Assembly (NCBI RefSeq): GCF_016107285.1
Contig: NZ_RCVQ01000003.1
Coordinates: 372,001 to 436,000 of the forward strand
Source of the DNA: Roseomonas sp. KE0001
GTDB lineage: Bacteria > Pseudomonadota > Alphaproteobacteria > Acetobacterales > Acetobacteraceae
DNA length: 64,000 bases
Reading direction: 5' to 3'
The notes beneath the pieces were generated by a model. It was given only the letters and a program-made list of their open reading frames with translations, searched no databases and was not told the origin of the DNA. Shown in pieces: positions 55,335 to 64,000 of this stretch. Within the stretch, counting starts at the first letter, position 1. Each line of letters begins with the position of its first letter. Both the position numbers and the translations under genes were made by a program.

Positions 55335-57794
55335 TCAGCGGGAGGGCACGTTCCAGATGTCCTCCGCGTATTCGCGGATGGTGCGGTCGGAGGAGAACCA
55401 GGCCACCCGCGCCGTGTTCAGGATGCTGCTGCGCCACCAGTGCCGCGGCTGGCTCCAGCGCAGGTCGACCGCGCGCTGCGCGGCGTGATAGGCATCGAAA
55501 TCCGCGCTGACCAGGAAGTGGTCGGCGTTCATCAGGCTCTGGATCAGGCCGGAATAGCGCTCCGGCTCCTCCGGCGAGAAGACGCCGGCCGCCACCGCGT
55601 CCAGCACCTCCTCGAGATCGGGCGATTCCCGGATCTGCGCGCGGGCGTCGAAGCCGTCCCGCCGGCGCGCCGTGGCCTGCGCGGCGGTGAGGCCGAAGAT
55701 GAAGATGTTCTCGGCGCCGACGCGTTCCAGGATCTCGACATTGGCGCCGTCCAGCGTGCCGATGGTCAGCGCCCCATTCAGCGCCAGCTTCATGTTGCCG
55801 GTGCCCGAGGCCTCCATGCCGGCGGTCGAGATCTGCTCCGAGAGGTCGGCCGCGGGGATGATGCCCTGCGCCAGGCTGACATTGTAGTTGGGCAGGAACA
55901 CCACCTTGAGCAGGCCGCGCACCGTGGGATCGCTGTTGATGACGCGGCCAACATCGTTGATCAGCCGGATGATCAGCTTGGCGGTGTGGTAGCTCGGCGC
56001 CGCCTTGCCGGCGAAGATCTTCACCCGCGGCACCCAGTCGCGCTGCGGCTGCGCGCGCATCGCGTTGTAGAGCGCGACGGTCTGCAGGATGTTCAGCAAC
56101 TGCCGCTTGTATTCGTGGATCCGCTTGATCTGCACGTCGAAGAGCGCGTCGGGATCGACGACGATGCCGGTGCGCGCGACGATCTGCCGGGCGAGCGCCT
56201 GCTTCGCCTGGTGCCGTTGCCGGGCGAAGCGCTGCTGGAAGGCGCTGTCCTCGGCGAAGGCGTCGAGACCCTCCAGCCGCTCGGGTTCGTCCAGCACCGC
56301 CTCGCCCAGCGTCTCGGTCAGCAGGGCGGTGAGCGGCGGGTTGGAGCGCATCAGCCAGCGGCGGAAGGTGATGCCGTTGGTCTTGTTGACGATGCGCCCA
56401 GGGCAGACCTGGTTCAGTTCGGCGAAGACGGTCTTGCGCATCAGGTCGGTGTGCAGGGCGGAGACGCCGTTGACGCGGTGCGAGCCGATGAAGGCGAGAT
56501 GACCCATGCGCACGCGCCGGCCGTGATGCTCGTCGATCAGCGAGACGGCGGCGAGCAGCCCATCCTGCGCACCCTGGTCGCGCGCCGCCTCCAGGTGCTT
56601 GGCGTTGATCATGTAGATGATCTGCATGTTGCGCGGCAGGACGCGTTCCATCAGCGCCACCGGCCAGGTCTCCAGCGCCTCCGGCAGCAGGGTGTGGTTG
56701 GTGTAGGAGAAGGTGGCGCGGGTGATGTCCCACGCCTTGTCCCAGGCCAGGCCATGCAGATCGACCAGCAGCCGCATCAGCTCGGAGACGGCGATCGCCG
56801 GATGCGTGTCGTTGAGCTGCACGGCCGCCTTTCCGGCCAGGCTGTGGATGTCGCCATGCAGGCGCAGGTGCCGGCGCAGCAGGTCCTGCAGCGAGGCGGA
56901 GGCGAAGAAGTACTCCTGCCGCAGCCGCAGCTCCTGGCCCGCCGCCGTCTCGTCGCTCGGATAGAGCACGCGGGAGATCGCCTCCGCCCGCACCCGGTTG
57001 GCCATGGCGCCGACATGGTCGCCCCGGTTGAACTCCTCCAGGTGGATCGGGTCCGTGGCGCGGGCCGACCAGAGCCGCAGCGTGTTGATCCACTTGCCGC
57101 GCCAGCCCACGATCGGCGTGTCATAGGCGATGGCGCGCACCGTCTCGCCCGGATACCAGACCAGCCGCTGCCGCCCGTCCACGCCGGCTTCCGCCGCCAC
57201 ATGGCCGCCGAAGCCGATGTCGTAGATGATGTTGGACCGCTCGAACTCCCAGGGATTGCCCAGCGAGAGCCAGTCCTCGGGCAGCTCGCGCTGGCGGCCG
57301 TCCTGGATGACCTGGCGGAACAGCCCGTGCTCGTAACGGATGCCGTAGCCATAGGCGGGGATGCTGAGGCTGGCCATGCTCTCCATGAAGCAGGCGGCGA
57401 GGCGGCCTAGGCCGCCATTGCCGAGCGCCGCGTCGGCCTCCTGCGCCGTCACCTCGTCCAGTTCGACGCCGAGGCCCGAGAGAGCCTCGTGCACCGGCTC
57501 GGTCATCCCGAGATTCCCCAGCGCGTCCGAGAGCAGCCGCCCGATCAGGAACTCGAGCGACATGTAGCAGACCTGCTTGTGCCCCTGCGCCACCGTCTCG
57601 GCGTTGGAGGCGCGCCAGCGGTCCACGATCCGGTGCCGGGTGGCGAGCGTCACGGCCAGGAACCAGTCGCGCGCGCTGGCCCGGTCCGGGTTGGCGCCGA
57701 CATGGTAGATCAACTGGGCCATGATATCGCGGCGGAGGCTCGCCGCGTCGTCGGCGCTGGTCACGAGGGTGGAATGCACGGGGCTGTCACTCAT
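55335..57794 (-). CDS. glgP: glycogen/starch phosphorylase
   Basis: Releases glucose 1-phosphate from glycogen. The 819-aa protein shows the family's HRVNGVSALHTDLMRK, NKTNGITFRRWL, VFLPNYNVSLAQGIIPAADLSEQISTAGMEASGTGNMKLALNGALTIGTLDGANVE; the lysine in GTGNMKLALNG binds PLP. It is 83 bases downstream of the glgA stop on the same strand and likely in the glgC-glgA-glgP operon. Confidence 0.97.
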   Translation of the reverse strand: MSDSPVHSTLVTSADDAASLRRDIMAQLIYHVGANPDRASARDWFLAVTLATRHRIVDRWRASNAETVAQGHKQVCYMSLEFLIGRLLSDALGNLGMTEPVHEALSGLGVELDEVTAQEADAALGNGGLGRLAACFMESMASLSIPAYGYGIRYEHGLFRQVIQDGRQRELPEDWLSLGNPWEFERSNIIYDIGFGGHVAAEAGVDGRQRLVWYPGETVRAIAYDTPIVGWRGKWINTLRLWSARATDPIHLEEFNRGDHVGAMANRVRAEAISRVLYPSDETAAGQELRLRQEYFFASASLQDLLRRHLRLHGDIHSLAGKAAVQLNDTHPAIAVSELMRLLVDLHGLAWDKAWDITRATFSYTNHTLLPEALETWPVALMERVLPRNMQIIYMINAKHLEAARDQGAQDGLLAAVSLIDEHHGRRVRMGHLAFIGSHRVNGVSALHTDLMRKTVFAELNQVCPGRIVNKTNGITFRRWLMRSNPPLTALLTETLGEAVLDEPERLEGLDAFAEDSAFQQRFARQRHQAKQALARQIVARTGIVVDPDALFDVQIKRIHEYKRQLLNILQTVALYNAMRAQPQRDWVPRVKIFAGKAAPSYHTAKLIIRLINDVGRVINSDPTVRGLLKVVFLPNYNVSLAQGIIPAADLSEQISTAGMEASGTGNMKLALNGALTIGTLDGANVEILERVGAENIFIFGLTAAQATARRRDGFDARAQIRESPDLEEVLDAVAAGVFSPEEPERYSGLIQSLMNADHFLVSADFDAYHAAQRAVDLRWSQPRHWWRSSILNTARVAWFSSDRTIREYAEDIWNVPSR

Positions 57795-57877
57795 GCAGGG
57801 TATTCCCAGGGCTGAACCCCATCATGCCAGCAGAGGAAGGGCCGCTGTCCAGCGCCTTCGCGCATCCGGCCGGGAGA

Positions 57878-59326
57878 CTAGCGGGACTGCAACTCACGGT
57901 AGAGCGATGCATAGCGCGCCGCGGGGCGGCGCCAGCTCACATCGCCGGCCATCCCGGCGCGCTGCGCGCCGCGCCAGGCCGCGTGGTCGGCCCAGAGCGC
58001 CGCCAGCCGGTCCAGCGCCGCCTCCAGCGCGGGGGCGGAGGGCGGGGCGAACTGCAGCCCGGTCCCGACCCCGGCGGCCAGCGCCATCTCGTTGGCGTCG
58101 ATCACCGTATCGGCCAGCCCGCCGACCCGGGCCACCACCGGCAGGGCACCGTAGCGCAGGGCGCAGAGCTGGGTCAGGCCGCAGGGCTCGAAGCGGGACG
58201 GCACCAGCAGGGCGTCGCAGCCCGCCTGGATGCGATGGGCCAGCCCCTCATCATAGCCGAGCCGGGCGCCGATCCGACCGGGATGCGCCTCGGCGGCGGC
58301 GCGGAAACCGGCCTCCAGGCCGGGATCGCCGGTGCCCAGCACGGCGAGCTGCATGCCGTGGCGGAGCAGGGCCGGAACCGCCTCCAGCACCAGGTCCATG
58401 CCCTTCTGCCAGGACAGCCGGCTGATCACGGCCAGCAGCGGCGCGGCGGGGTCCGGCGCCAGCCCCATCTCGGCGCGCAGCGCGGCGCGGTTGGCCTCGC
58501 GGCCCTCGAGCCGGCTCGCGTCGTAGGAGGCGGCGAGGTGCGGATCGGTGGCCGGGTCCCAGACCCCGGTGTCGATGCCGTTCAGGATGCCGCTGAGGGT
58601 CCGCCCGCGGCTGCGCAGCAGGCCGTCCATGCCCATGCCGCCTTCCGGCGTGCGGATCTCGGCGGCATAGCTCGGCGAGACGGTGGTGACCCGGTCGGCC
58701 AGCCGCAGCCCGGCCTTGAGGAAGCCCAGCGCGCCGTAATACTCCACCCCCTCGACCGACCAGGCATGCGGCGGCAGGCCGAGAGCGGTCAGCAACGCAC
58801 CGGGGAACTGCCCCTGGAAGGCCAGGTTGTGCACCGTCATCACGGTGCCGGGCCGCCCCTCTCTGCCATAGTGCAGATAGGCGGGGGCCAGGCCGGCCTG
58901 CCAGTCATGCGCGTGCACGACATCGGGCAGGAAGCCCGGCAGCAGGCCGCGGCCGATTCGTGCCGCCGCCTGGGCCAGGGCGGCGAAGCGGAAGGCGTTG
59001 TCCGGCCAGTCCTGCCCGTCCGGGCCGGAATAGGGGTTGCCCTCGCGGGCATAGAGGGAGGGCGCGTCGAGGATGAAGAGGTCGAGCCCGGCGGCGCGCG
59101 CCGCCAGCAGGCGGGCGGGATGGCCGAAGAGGCTGTCGCCGAGATCATGCGCCGTCTCGGCCCGCTCCAGCGCGCGCAGCACGCGGGGATAGCCCGGCAG
59201 CAGGGTGCGGGTGACGACGCCCTCGGCCTCCAGCGCGGCGGGCAGCGCGCCGGCGACATCGGCAAGCCCCCCGGTCTTGACCAGCGGATAGACCTCGGAG
59301 GCGACGGAGAGAAGGCGGAGGCTCAT
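57878..59326 (-). CDS. glgA: glycogen synthase, ADP-glucose type
   Basis: Adds glucose from ADP-glucose to glycogen. The 482-aa GT5 protein starts [27 protein letters not shown], with the ADP-glucose-binding K-T-G-G-L. Further marks: [38 protein letters not shown] and [21 protein letters not shown]. Its ATG overlaps the glgC stop by one base (TGATG), so the two are coupled. Confidence 0.97.
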   Translation of the reverse strand: MSLRLLSVASEVYPLVKTGGLADVAGALPAALEAEGVVTRTLLPGYPRVLRALERAETAHDLGDSLFGHPARLLAARAAGLDLFILDAPSLYAREGNPYSGPDGQDWPDNAFRFAALAQAAARIGRGLLPGFLPDVVHAHDWQAGLAPAYLHYGREGRPGTVMTVHNLAFQGQFPGALLTALGLPPHAWSVEGVEYYGALGFLKAGLRLADRVTTVSPSYAAEIRTPEGGMGMDGLLRSRGRTLSGILNGIDTGVWDPATDPHLAASYDASRLEGREANRAALRAEMGLAPDPAAPLLAVISRLSWQKGMDLVLEAVPALLRHGMQLAVLGTGDPGLEAGFRAAAEAHPGRIGARLGYDEGLAHRIQAGCDALLVPSRFEPCGLTQLCALRYGALPVVARVGGLADTVIDANEMALAAGVGTGLQFAPPSAPALEAALDRLAALWADHAAWRGAQRAGMAGDVSWRRPAARYASLYRELQSR

Positions 59327-60603
59327 CAGCGCGCTTTGTCGTCCAGCATGTCCAGCATGGGCTGCGTGATCAGGCAGATGCCCTTGTTGGTGCGGCGGAA
59401 GCGCCGCGCGTCCAGCTCCGGATCCTCCCCCACCACCATGCCGGGGGGGATCTGGATGCCGCTGTCCACGATGGTGTTGCGCAGCCGCGCGCCGCGGCCG
59501 ATATCCACGCCCGGCAACAGCACGCAGCCTTCCACCGCGGCGTAGGAATTCACCCGCACCGAGGGGCAGAGCACCGAGCGGCGCACCGAGCCGCCCGAGA
59601 CGATGCAGCCGCCCGACACCAGGGAGGCGGTGGCCATGCCGCGGCGGCCCTCCACATCGTGCACGAACTTGGCCGGCGGGGTCAGCTCGGCATAGGACCA
59701 GATCGGCCATTCGCGGTCGTAGAGGTCGAGCGCCGGGACCACCTCGGTCAGGTCGATATTGGCCTGCCAGTAGGCATCCACGGTTCCGACGTCGCGCCAG
59801 TAGGCCTCGGCCTCCTGGCCGGAATGGACGCAGGATTCGGCGAAGCGGTGCGCGTAGGCGCGGCCGTGGCGGACGATGTAGGGGACGAGGTCATGGCCGA
59901 AGTCATGGCTCGACTGCGGGTCGGCCGCGTCGCGCCGCAGCTGCTCGGCCAGGAAGCGCGTCTCGAAGACGTAGATGCCCATGCTGGCCAGGGCCATATG
60001 CGGCCGGTCCGGCATGCCGGGCGGGTCCTTGGGCTTCTCCAGGAAGGAGATGATGCGCCCGTTCGGCTCGACATGCATCACGCCGAAGCCGGTGGCCTCC
60101 AGGCGCGGCACCTCGATGCAGCCGACGGTGACATCCGCGCCGCTGTCCACATGCTGCTGCAGCATGCGTTCGTAATCCATCTTGTAGACATGGTCGCCCG
60201 CCAGGACGACGATGTGGCGGGGCGCGTAGCTCTCGATGATGTCGAGGTTCTGGTACACCGCGTCCGCCGTGCCGGTGTACCAGCCGGTCTCGGAGACGCG
60301 CTGGCTGGCCGGCAGGATGTCGAAGGTCTCGTTGCGCTCGGGGCGCAGGAAGTTCCAGCCGCGCTGCAGGTGCCGGATCAGGCTGTGCGCCTTGTACTGG
60401 GTCGCCACGCCGATACGGCGGATGCCGGAGTTCAGCGCGTTGGACAGCGCGAAGTCGATGATGCGCGACTTGGCGGCGAAGAAGACCGCCGGCTTCACGC
60501 GCCGCTCGGTCAGCTCCATCAGCCGGCTGCCCCGCCCACCGGCCAGCACGAAGGCCATGGCGGTGCGGGCGATAGGCCCCTCGATCGTCGGCCTGGAGGG
60601 CAT
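59326..60603 (-). CDS. glgC: glucose-1-phosphate adenylyltransferase
   Basis: Makes ADP-glucose, the committed step of glycogen synthesis. The 425-aa protein has [53 protein letters not shown] and the C-terminal beta helix with [33 protein letters not shown] at 60603 is preferred because AGGGGAG lies just upstream; ATG at 60627 would add eight residues. A large inverted repeat lies in its leader. Confidence 0.96.
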   Translation of the reverse strand: MPSRPTIEGPIARTAMAFVLAGGRGSRLMELTERRVKPAVFFAAKSRIIDFALSNALNSGIRRIGVATQYKAHSLIRHLQRGWNFLRPERNETFDILPASQRVSETGWYTGTADAVYQNLDIIESYAPRHIVVLAGDHVYKMDYERMLQQHVDSGADVTVGCIEVPRLEATGFGVMHVEPNGRIISFLEKPKDPPGMPDRPHMALASMGIYVFETRFLAEQLRRDAADPQSSHDFGHDLVPYIVRHGRAYAHRFAESCVHSGQEAEAYWRDVGTVDAYWQANIDLTEVVPALDLYDREWPIWSYAELTPPAKFVHDVEGRRGMATASLVSGGCIVSGGSVRRSVLCPSVRVNSYAAVEGCVLLPGVDIGRGARLRNTIVDSGIQIPPGMVVGEDPELDARRFRRTNKGICLITQPMLDMLDDKAR

Positions 60604-60681
60604 GGATGGCGAACTCCCCTGAAACATGTCCTGCCAAAGCGCCCGCCCGGCGGCGGTTGCCGGCTACGGGAAGCGATCTTG

Positions 60682-60717
60682 CCCGTCCCGCACCGGCGGG
60701 CGCCGGCGTGGGACGGG
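60682..60717. promoter_or_regulatory. long inverted repeat in the glgC leader
   Basis: Arms 60682-60698 and 60701-60717 (17 bases, two mismatches) form a hairpin with a two-base loop, 79 bases upstream of the glgC start. No T run follows. It may be an mRNA leader structure or a regulator site for glycogen genes, or a terminator-like stem for the gene upstream (60832). Confidence 0.45.
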
Positions 60718-60831
60718 AGGGCATTGAGACATGCTTTGCACGGCCGCGCCATGGTGCGTGGCGCAAAAATGAGCCGCGTCGTCGCAGCGGAGCGGCAGGG
60801 CCGCGCCGTGCGGGGGGGAGGGGCGGAAGGC

Positions 60832-61068
60832 TCAGTCGGCGGATTGCACCAGACGCAGGCCGGGCGCCTCGACCTCCTCCGCCTCGGCCGTGTCATTGGC
60901 GGGCTCGACGCTGAAGGCGAGGATGCGCTCGGCGGCGTCCACCTCCATCAATGCCTCCAGGATGGTGCGGCGGTCGGGGCCGGGGCGCTCGTCGAGCGCA
61001 TCGACCAGCAGAGCCTGCGCGACCTGAACACGAAGCTGCACCTCGTGGAGAGAATCCCGGAGATCCAT
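60832..61068 (-). CDS. hypothetical small protein
   Basis: A 78-aa acidic protein; two helices are likely (DSLHEVQLRVQVAQALLVDALDERP and RTILEALMEVDAAERILAFSV) with a Glu-rich tail. No family recognised. A lower-GC stretch (61069-61140) upstream looks like its promoter. Same strand as glgC but 228 bases apart. Confidence 0.55.
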   Translation of the reverse strand: MDLRDSLHEVQLRVQVAQALLVDALDERPGPDRRTILEALMEVDAAERILAFSVEPANDTAEAEEVEAPGLRLVQSAD

Positions 61069-61253
61069 CGTTTGATTGCCTTATGGGGGGTAGCAGGCGC
61101 TTTGTACGATTGTGTAAAAATCTCGTCCATTATTATGATTGAGACGCGGCTCACGCCCCGATTGCGTCTCGCCGCACGAAATTCGGATGGCCGTCACGCC
61201 TCTCCTGCGAGGGACCGCGGCAGCAACCCGTATCCCCGGTTGCCGCCGGGACC

Positions 61254-61655
61254 TCATCCGGCCCAGGGCAGCGCGGAGCCCAGCACCATCAGCAGCCCGG
61301 CCACCGAGACGCCCCAGGCCAGCGTCCGCAGATAGGGAATGCCTGCGGCGTAGAGCGGCAGATAGGCCAGCCGCGCCCAGACATAGATCGCCGCGCCCAG
61401 CGCGCTCGCCGATCCGCCCCGACCGCTCAGCTGGACGAGCAGGACGGCACCCAGGAAGAAGGGGAAAGTCTCCATGAAATTGGCCTGGGCCCGTTGCAGG
61501 CGGCCGGCCATGCCGGTCAGCGGCGGCTGCGGCGTGTCCCGGGGGCCGAGCGCCCAGGCCAGGCCGGACTGTCCGCGCGCCGCGGCGGCGGCCAGGACCA
61601 GGTGCAACAGGCCGAGCAGAAGGCTCCAGGCCAGCCAACGCAGTTCAGGGCTCAT
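61254..61655 (-). CDS. MAPEG-family membrane protein
   Basis: A 133-aa protein with four hydrophobic helices and the MAPEG pattern: RAQANFMETFPFFLGAVLLVQL (about 54-75, the R-x-x-x-N-x-x-E-x-F glutathione-binding-type motif) and YVWARLAYLPLYAAGIPYLRTLAWGVSV. Family members are membrane glutathione transferases or eicosanoid-type enzymes; bacterial roles are unclear. Confidence 0.9.
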   Translation of the reverse strand: MSPELRWLAWSLLLGLLHLVLAAAAARGQSGLAWALGPRDTPQPPLTGMAGRLQRAQANFMETFPFFLGAVLLVQLSGRGGSASALGAAIYVWARLAYLPLYAAGIPYLRTLAWGVSVAGLLMVLGSALPWAG

Positions 61656-61815
61656 CGGGGAATATCCTGTTCAGGGCAGGGCGCATTGCCGCCATGCCCG
61701 CAATGGTTGCATCAAATCTAATAAATTCTAGCGTCCTTAACGGCTTCTTGACCTCTTGCCGCGATTCTGGGCCCAGGGGCGGCCCTGGCCGCACTCCTTC
61801 CAGAAGGCGGGCAAG

Positions 61816-64000
61816 ATGACTGCACTTGGCGTTTATGTCGGCAACAATGCGGGTCAGGTCTCGACCTTCGAGAAGTGGTTGGGGCGCGAGGTCGACAGTG
61901 TCCACGGCGTCGTCGGCTTCGCCAACTGGAACGACTTCGTCAGCAGCGCCAGGTGGATGGTCAACGACCTCTGGAAGAACACCGACCGCGACATCTTCTG
62001 GTCGGTGCCCCTGATCACGCGGGACGCCAACCTCTCCTCCGCCGCCCGGGGCAGCTACAACCAGCACTACAAGTCGGTCGCGGAAACCCTCCTGAACGGC
62101 ACGCCGGGCACCGACAAGATCCATATCCGCACCGGCTGGGAGTTCAACGGCGACTGGTTCCACTGGAACGCCATCGGCAAGGAGCAGGACTTCATCGGCG
62201 CCTTCCGCCAGATGGTCACCACCTTCCGCTCGGTCTCCGATCGCTTCGTCTTCGAATGGAACGTCGACGCCGCCTCGGGCGGGATGAACCCGGCCAATGC
62301 CTATCCGGGCGACGACTATGTCGACATCATCGGCATGGATTTCTACTGGAAGCCCGAATATGTCGGCAGCGATCCGGTCAAGGCCTTCGAGACCATCCGC
62401 GACTGGAAGTACGGGCTGAAGTGGCTCGAGGCCTTCGCCGACGCGCATGGCAAGCCCACCGCCTATTCGGAATGGGGCATCAAGACCGACACCGCCGCGC
62501 CCTACATCAAGCTGGTGCAGGAGTGGTTCGAGAGCCACGACGTGGTGCTGCAGGCCTACTGGGATTCCGACGCCGCCTATCCCGGCCGCCTGTCGGACGG
62601 CACGGAGCCGAAGTCCGGCGCCGCCTACAAGGACGCCTTCTCGGGCCCGGGCACGGAGGGGCCGGCCGTCGTCACCCCGCCCACGCCCACGCCCACGCCC
62701 GCGCCCGCGCCCGCCCCGGCTCCGGCCCCGGCGCCTGCGCCGACGCTCCCCGCCGCCAGCGGCGACAGCACCATCACGACCGCCGCCAGCGCCGCCGCCA
62801 CGCGCAGCCTTCACGGCACCGGCGGCAAGGACACGCTGACCGGCGGCGACGGCCATGACGCGCTCCACTCCCATGGCGGCGGCGACACGCTGAAGGGCGG
62901 CCGAGGGGACGACACCTATTACATCGGCGCCCTGACCGATCAGGTCGTGGAACTGGCCGGCGGCGGCGTGGACACGGTCTCGACCTGGATCAGCGGCTAT
63001 GTGCTGCCGGACCATGTCGAGAACCTGACGCTGACCGGCACCGGCTGGAGCAGCGGCACCGGCAATGCCCTGGCCAACCGGCTGATCGGCAACGACAGCC
63101 CGAACGTGCTGAACGGAAAGGGCGGCAACGATCTGCTGACCGGCGGCGGCGGCAACGACACCTTCGTCATCGCCCGGGGCGAGGGCAACGACACCATCAC
63201 CGACTTCCGGGCGGGCAACGGGCTGGGCGACGTGCTGCGGCTGGACGGCTTCGCCTTCGCGAACTTCGCCGCGGTCAAGGCGGCGGCGCGGCAGTCGGGC
63301 GGCGACACGGTGATCGATCTCGGCGGCGGCCAGAGCGTGACGCTGAAGGGCGTCGCCCTCTCCAGCCTAGCGGCCGACGACATCGCCCTGGTCAACAGCA
63401 CCGCCACCGCGCCGTCACCGGCCCCGGCGCCCGAGCCTTCGCTCAACCCGCCGTCGCCGCTGCCCTCCGCCACCACGACCTCGGCCGCCAGCGCCGCCTA
63501 TACCCGCACCGTCTGGGGCAGCGCGAAAGCGGAGACCCTGATCGGCACGGACGGCCACGACCAGCTCGTCTCGGCCGGCGGCGGGGACACGCTGAAGGGC
63601 GGCAAGGGGGATGACACCTATGTCGTCTACACCGCCACGGACAAGGTGGTGGAACTGGCCGGCCAGGGCATCGACACCGTCACCACCTGGCTCTCCGAAT
63701 ACACCCTGCCCGAGCATGTCGAGAACTTCGTCGCCACGGGAACCTCCTGGACCCAGGCGACCGGCAATGGCCTGGCCAACCGGCTGACCGGCAATGACAG
63801 CCCGAACGTGCTGAACGGCAAGGGCGGCAACGACATGCTGACCGGCGGCGGCGGCAACGACACCTTCATCCTGGCCCGGGGCGAGGGGCATGACATCGTC
63901 ACGGACTTCGCCAGCGGCGACAGGATCTCGCTCCAGGGCTTCGGCTTCTCCGACCTGGGGGCGGTGAAGGCGACGGGCCGCCAGGTGGGCAACGACGCCG
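61816..64000 (+). CDS. GH26-like glycoside hydrolase with RTX repeats, 3' end beyond window
   Basis: An open frame of 728 codons that runs off the right edge. Residues 1-277 are a GH26-like barrel with E109 in GWEFNGDWFHW and E219 in YSEWGIK, closely like the gene at 50214 but with no Sec signal. A Thr/Pro/Ala linker (289-310) follows. The rest is haemolysin-type calcium-binding sequence with nonapeptides G-G-x-G-x-D-x-x-x (GGRGDDTYY, GGGGNDTFV) in two tandem blocks. This predicts type I secretion with a C-terminal signal beyond the window. GAAGGCGGGCAAG precedes the ATG. Confidence 0.85.
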   Translation, partial: MTALGVYVGNNAGQVSTFEKWLGREVDSVHGVVGFANWNDFVSSARWMVNDLWKNTDRDIFWSVPLITRDANLSSAARGSYNQHYKSVAETLLNGTPGTDKIHIRTGWEFNGDWFHWNAIGKEQDFIGAFRQMVTTFRSVSDRFVFEWNVDAASGGMNPANAYPGDDYVDIIGMDFYWKPEYVGSDPVKAFETIRDWKYGLKWLEAFADAHGKPTAYSEWGIKTDTAAPYIKLVQEWFESHDVVLQAYWDSDAAYPGRLSDGTEPKSGAAYKDAFSGPGTEGPAVVTPPTPTPTPAPAPAPAPAPAPAPTLPAASGDSTITTAASAAATRSLHGTGGKDTLTGGDGHDALHSHGGGDTLKGGRGDDTYYIGALTDQVVELAGGGVDTVSTWISGYVLPDHVENLTLTGTGWSSGTGNALANRLIGNDSPNVLNGKGGNDLLTGGGGNDTFVIARGEGNDTITDFRAGNGLGDVLRLDGFAFANFAAVKAAARQSGGDTVIDLGGGQSVTLKGVALSSLAADDIALVNSTATAPSPAPAPEPSLNPPSPLPSATTTSAASAAYTRTVWGSAKAETLIGTDGHDQLVSAGGGDTLKGGKGDDTYVVYTATDKVVELAGQGIDTVTTWLSEYTLPEHVENFVATGTSWTQATGNGLANRLTGNDSPNVLNGKGGNDMLTGGGGNDTFILARGEGHDIVTDFASGDRISLQGFGFSDLGAVKATGRQVGNDA
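62782..64000. repeat. tandem duplication inside the RTX region
   Basis: Two blocks with a 702-base period start at 62782 (AASAAATR) and 63484 (AASAAYTR). They share GGGDTLKGG, DDTY, VVELAG, LP.HVEN, TGN.LANRL.GND and SPNVLNGKGGND..TGGGGNDTF. The second block is cut by the window edge. This is an internal gene duplication that lengthens the calcium-binding region. Confidence 0.85.

Noticed and set aside
51985-57093. A very long minus-strand open frame (about 1700 codons) across the synthetase and glgP
   Set aside because: It is a shadow in GC-rich DNA: it is antisense to clearly conserved domains, is Gln/Arg/His-rich without domains, and stops are rare in this frame because of high GC.

Overview
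The window is a contiguous piece of a very GC-rich (about 70% or more by eye) bacterial chromosome. It is densely packed and has short intergenic gaps, none above 300 bases. Gene content and order point to an alphaproteobacterium of the Acetobacteraceae, Roseomonas-like: CarD/FdxA/S4-domain protein/SUV3-type helicase in a row, divergent tsaD and hemC followed by hemD, a mitofilin-like protein and a HemY-like protein, PhaZ-type depolymerase, and PCu(A)C with a DUF2946-like protein. This placement is inference from gene content. I see no rRNA, tRNA, CRISPR array, transposase or integrase.

Layout. 1-4.9 kb: phosphatidylethanolamine synthesis (psd-pssA), a lipoprotein-type trypsin-like protease, a CBS protein, a glycine-zipper lipoprotein, MscL and a small zincin. 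5-7.5 kb (minus strand): CobB sirtuin, a copper pair (PCu(A)C and DUF2946-like), ThpR. 7.5-11.4 kb: TesA esterase divergent from a YbbA/YbbP-type ABC exporter, with start codons overlapping in one CATG. 11.5-17 kb: Bax-inhibitor-1 protein, CarD, FdxA, S4 protein, SUV3-like helicase. 17-20 kb: a membrane protein, an MFS transporter, a phosphoesterase and a probable 37-aa small protein. 20-26 kb: aconitase, ccmA-ccmB, gpsA, rlmJ. 26-32 kb: tsaD, hemC-hemD-mitofilin-hemY. 32.0-33.5 kb: a lower-GC cassette (GNAT and GST) between inverted repeats. 33.5-40 kb: a DUF4214 protein, a CoA-transferase trio, GNAT, dienelactone hydrolase. 40-50 kb: flavin reductase, PHA depolymerase, BaiN-like flavoprotein, lipid kinase, inositol-phosphatase family protein, KefB-type antiporter, SoxR with a DoxX target, YcbK-like peptidase, NUDIX. 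50-55 kb: a co-oriented group of an exported GH26-like protein, an Sfp-type phosphopantetheinyl transferase and an unusual adenylation-carrier-thioesterase synthetase. 55-61 kb: glgC-glgA-glgP. 61.8-64 kb: a second GH26-like protein fused to RTX repeats, running off the window.

Most noteworthy: (1) the synthetase at 52162-55269 has an adenylation domain of the acetoacetyl-CoA synthetase type joined to a carrier domain and a thioesterase, with its own Sfp-type transferase upstream, suggesting an undescribed small natural-product pathway; (2) a dispersed palindromic repeat family (4947, 6829, 32018, 40249, 40870) with compensating stem changes, a variant arm of which bounds the GNAT/GST cassette as 22-bp inverted repeats; (3) a textbook SoxR box in a 19-bp-spacer promoter in front of doxX; (4) paired GH26-like enzymes, one with a Sec-type signal and one RTX-tagged.
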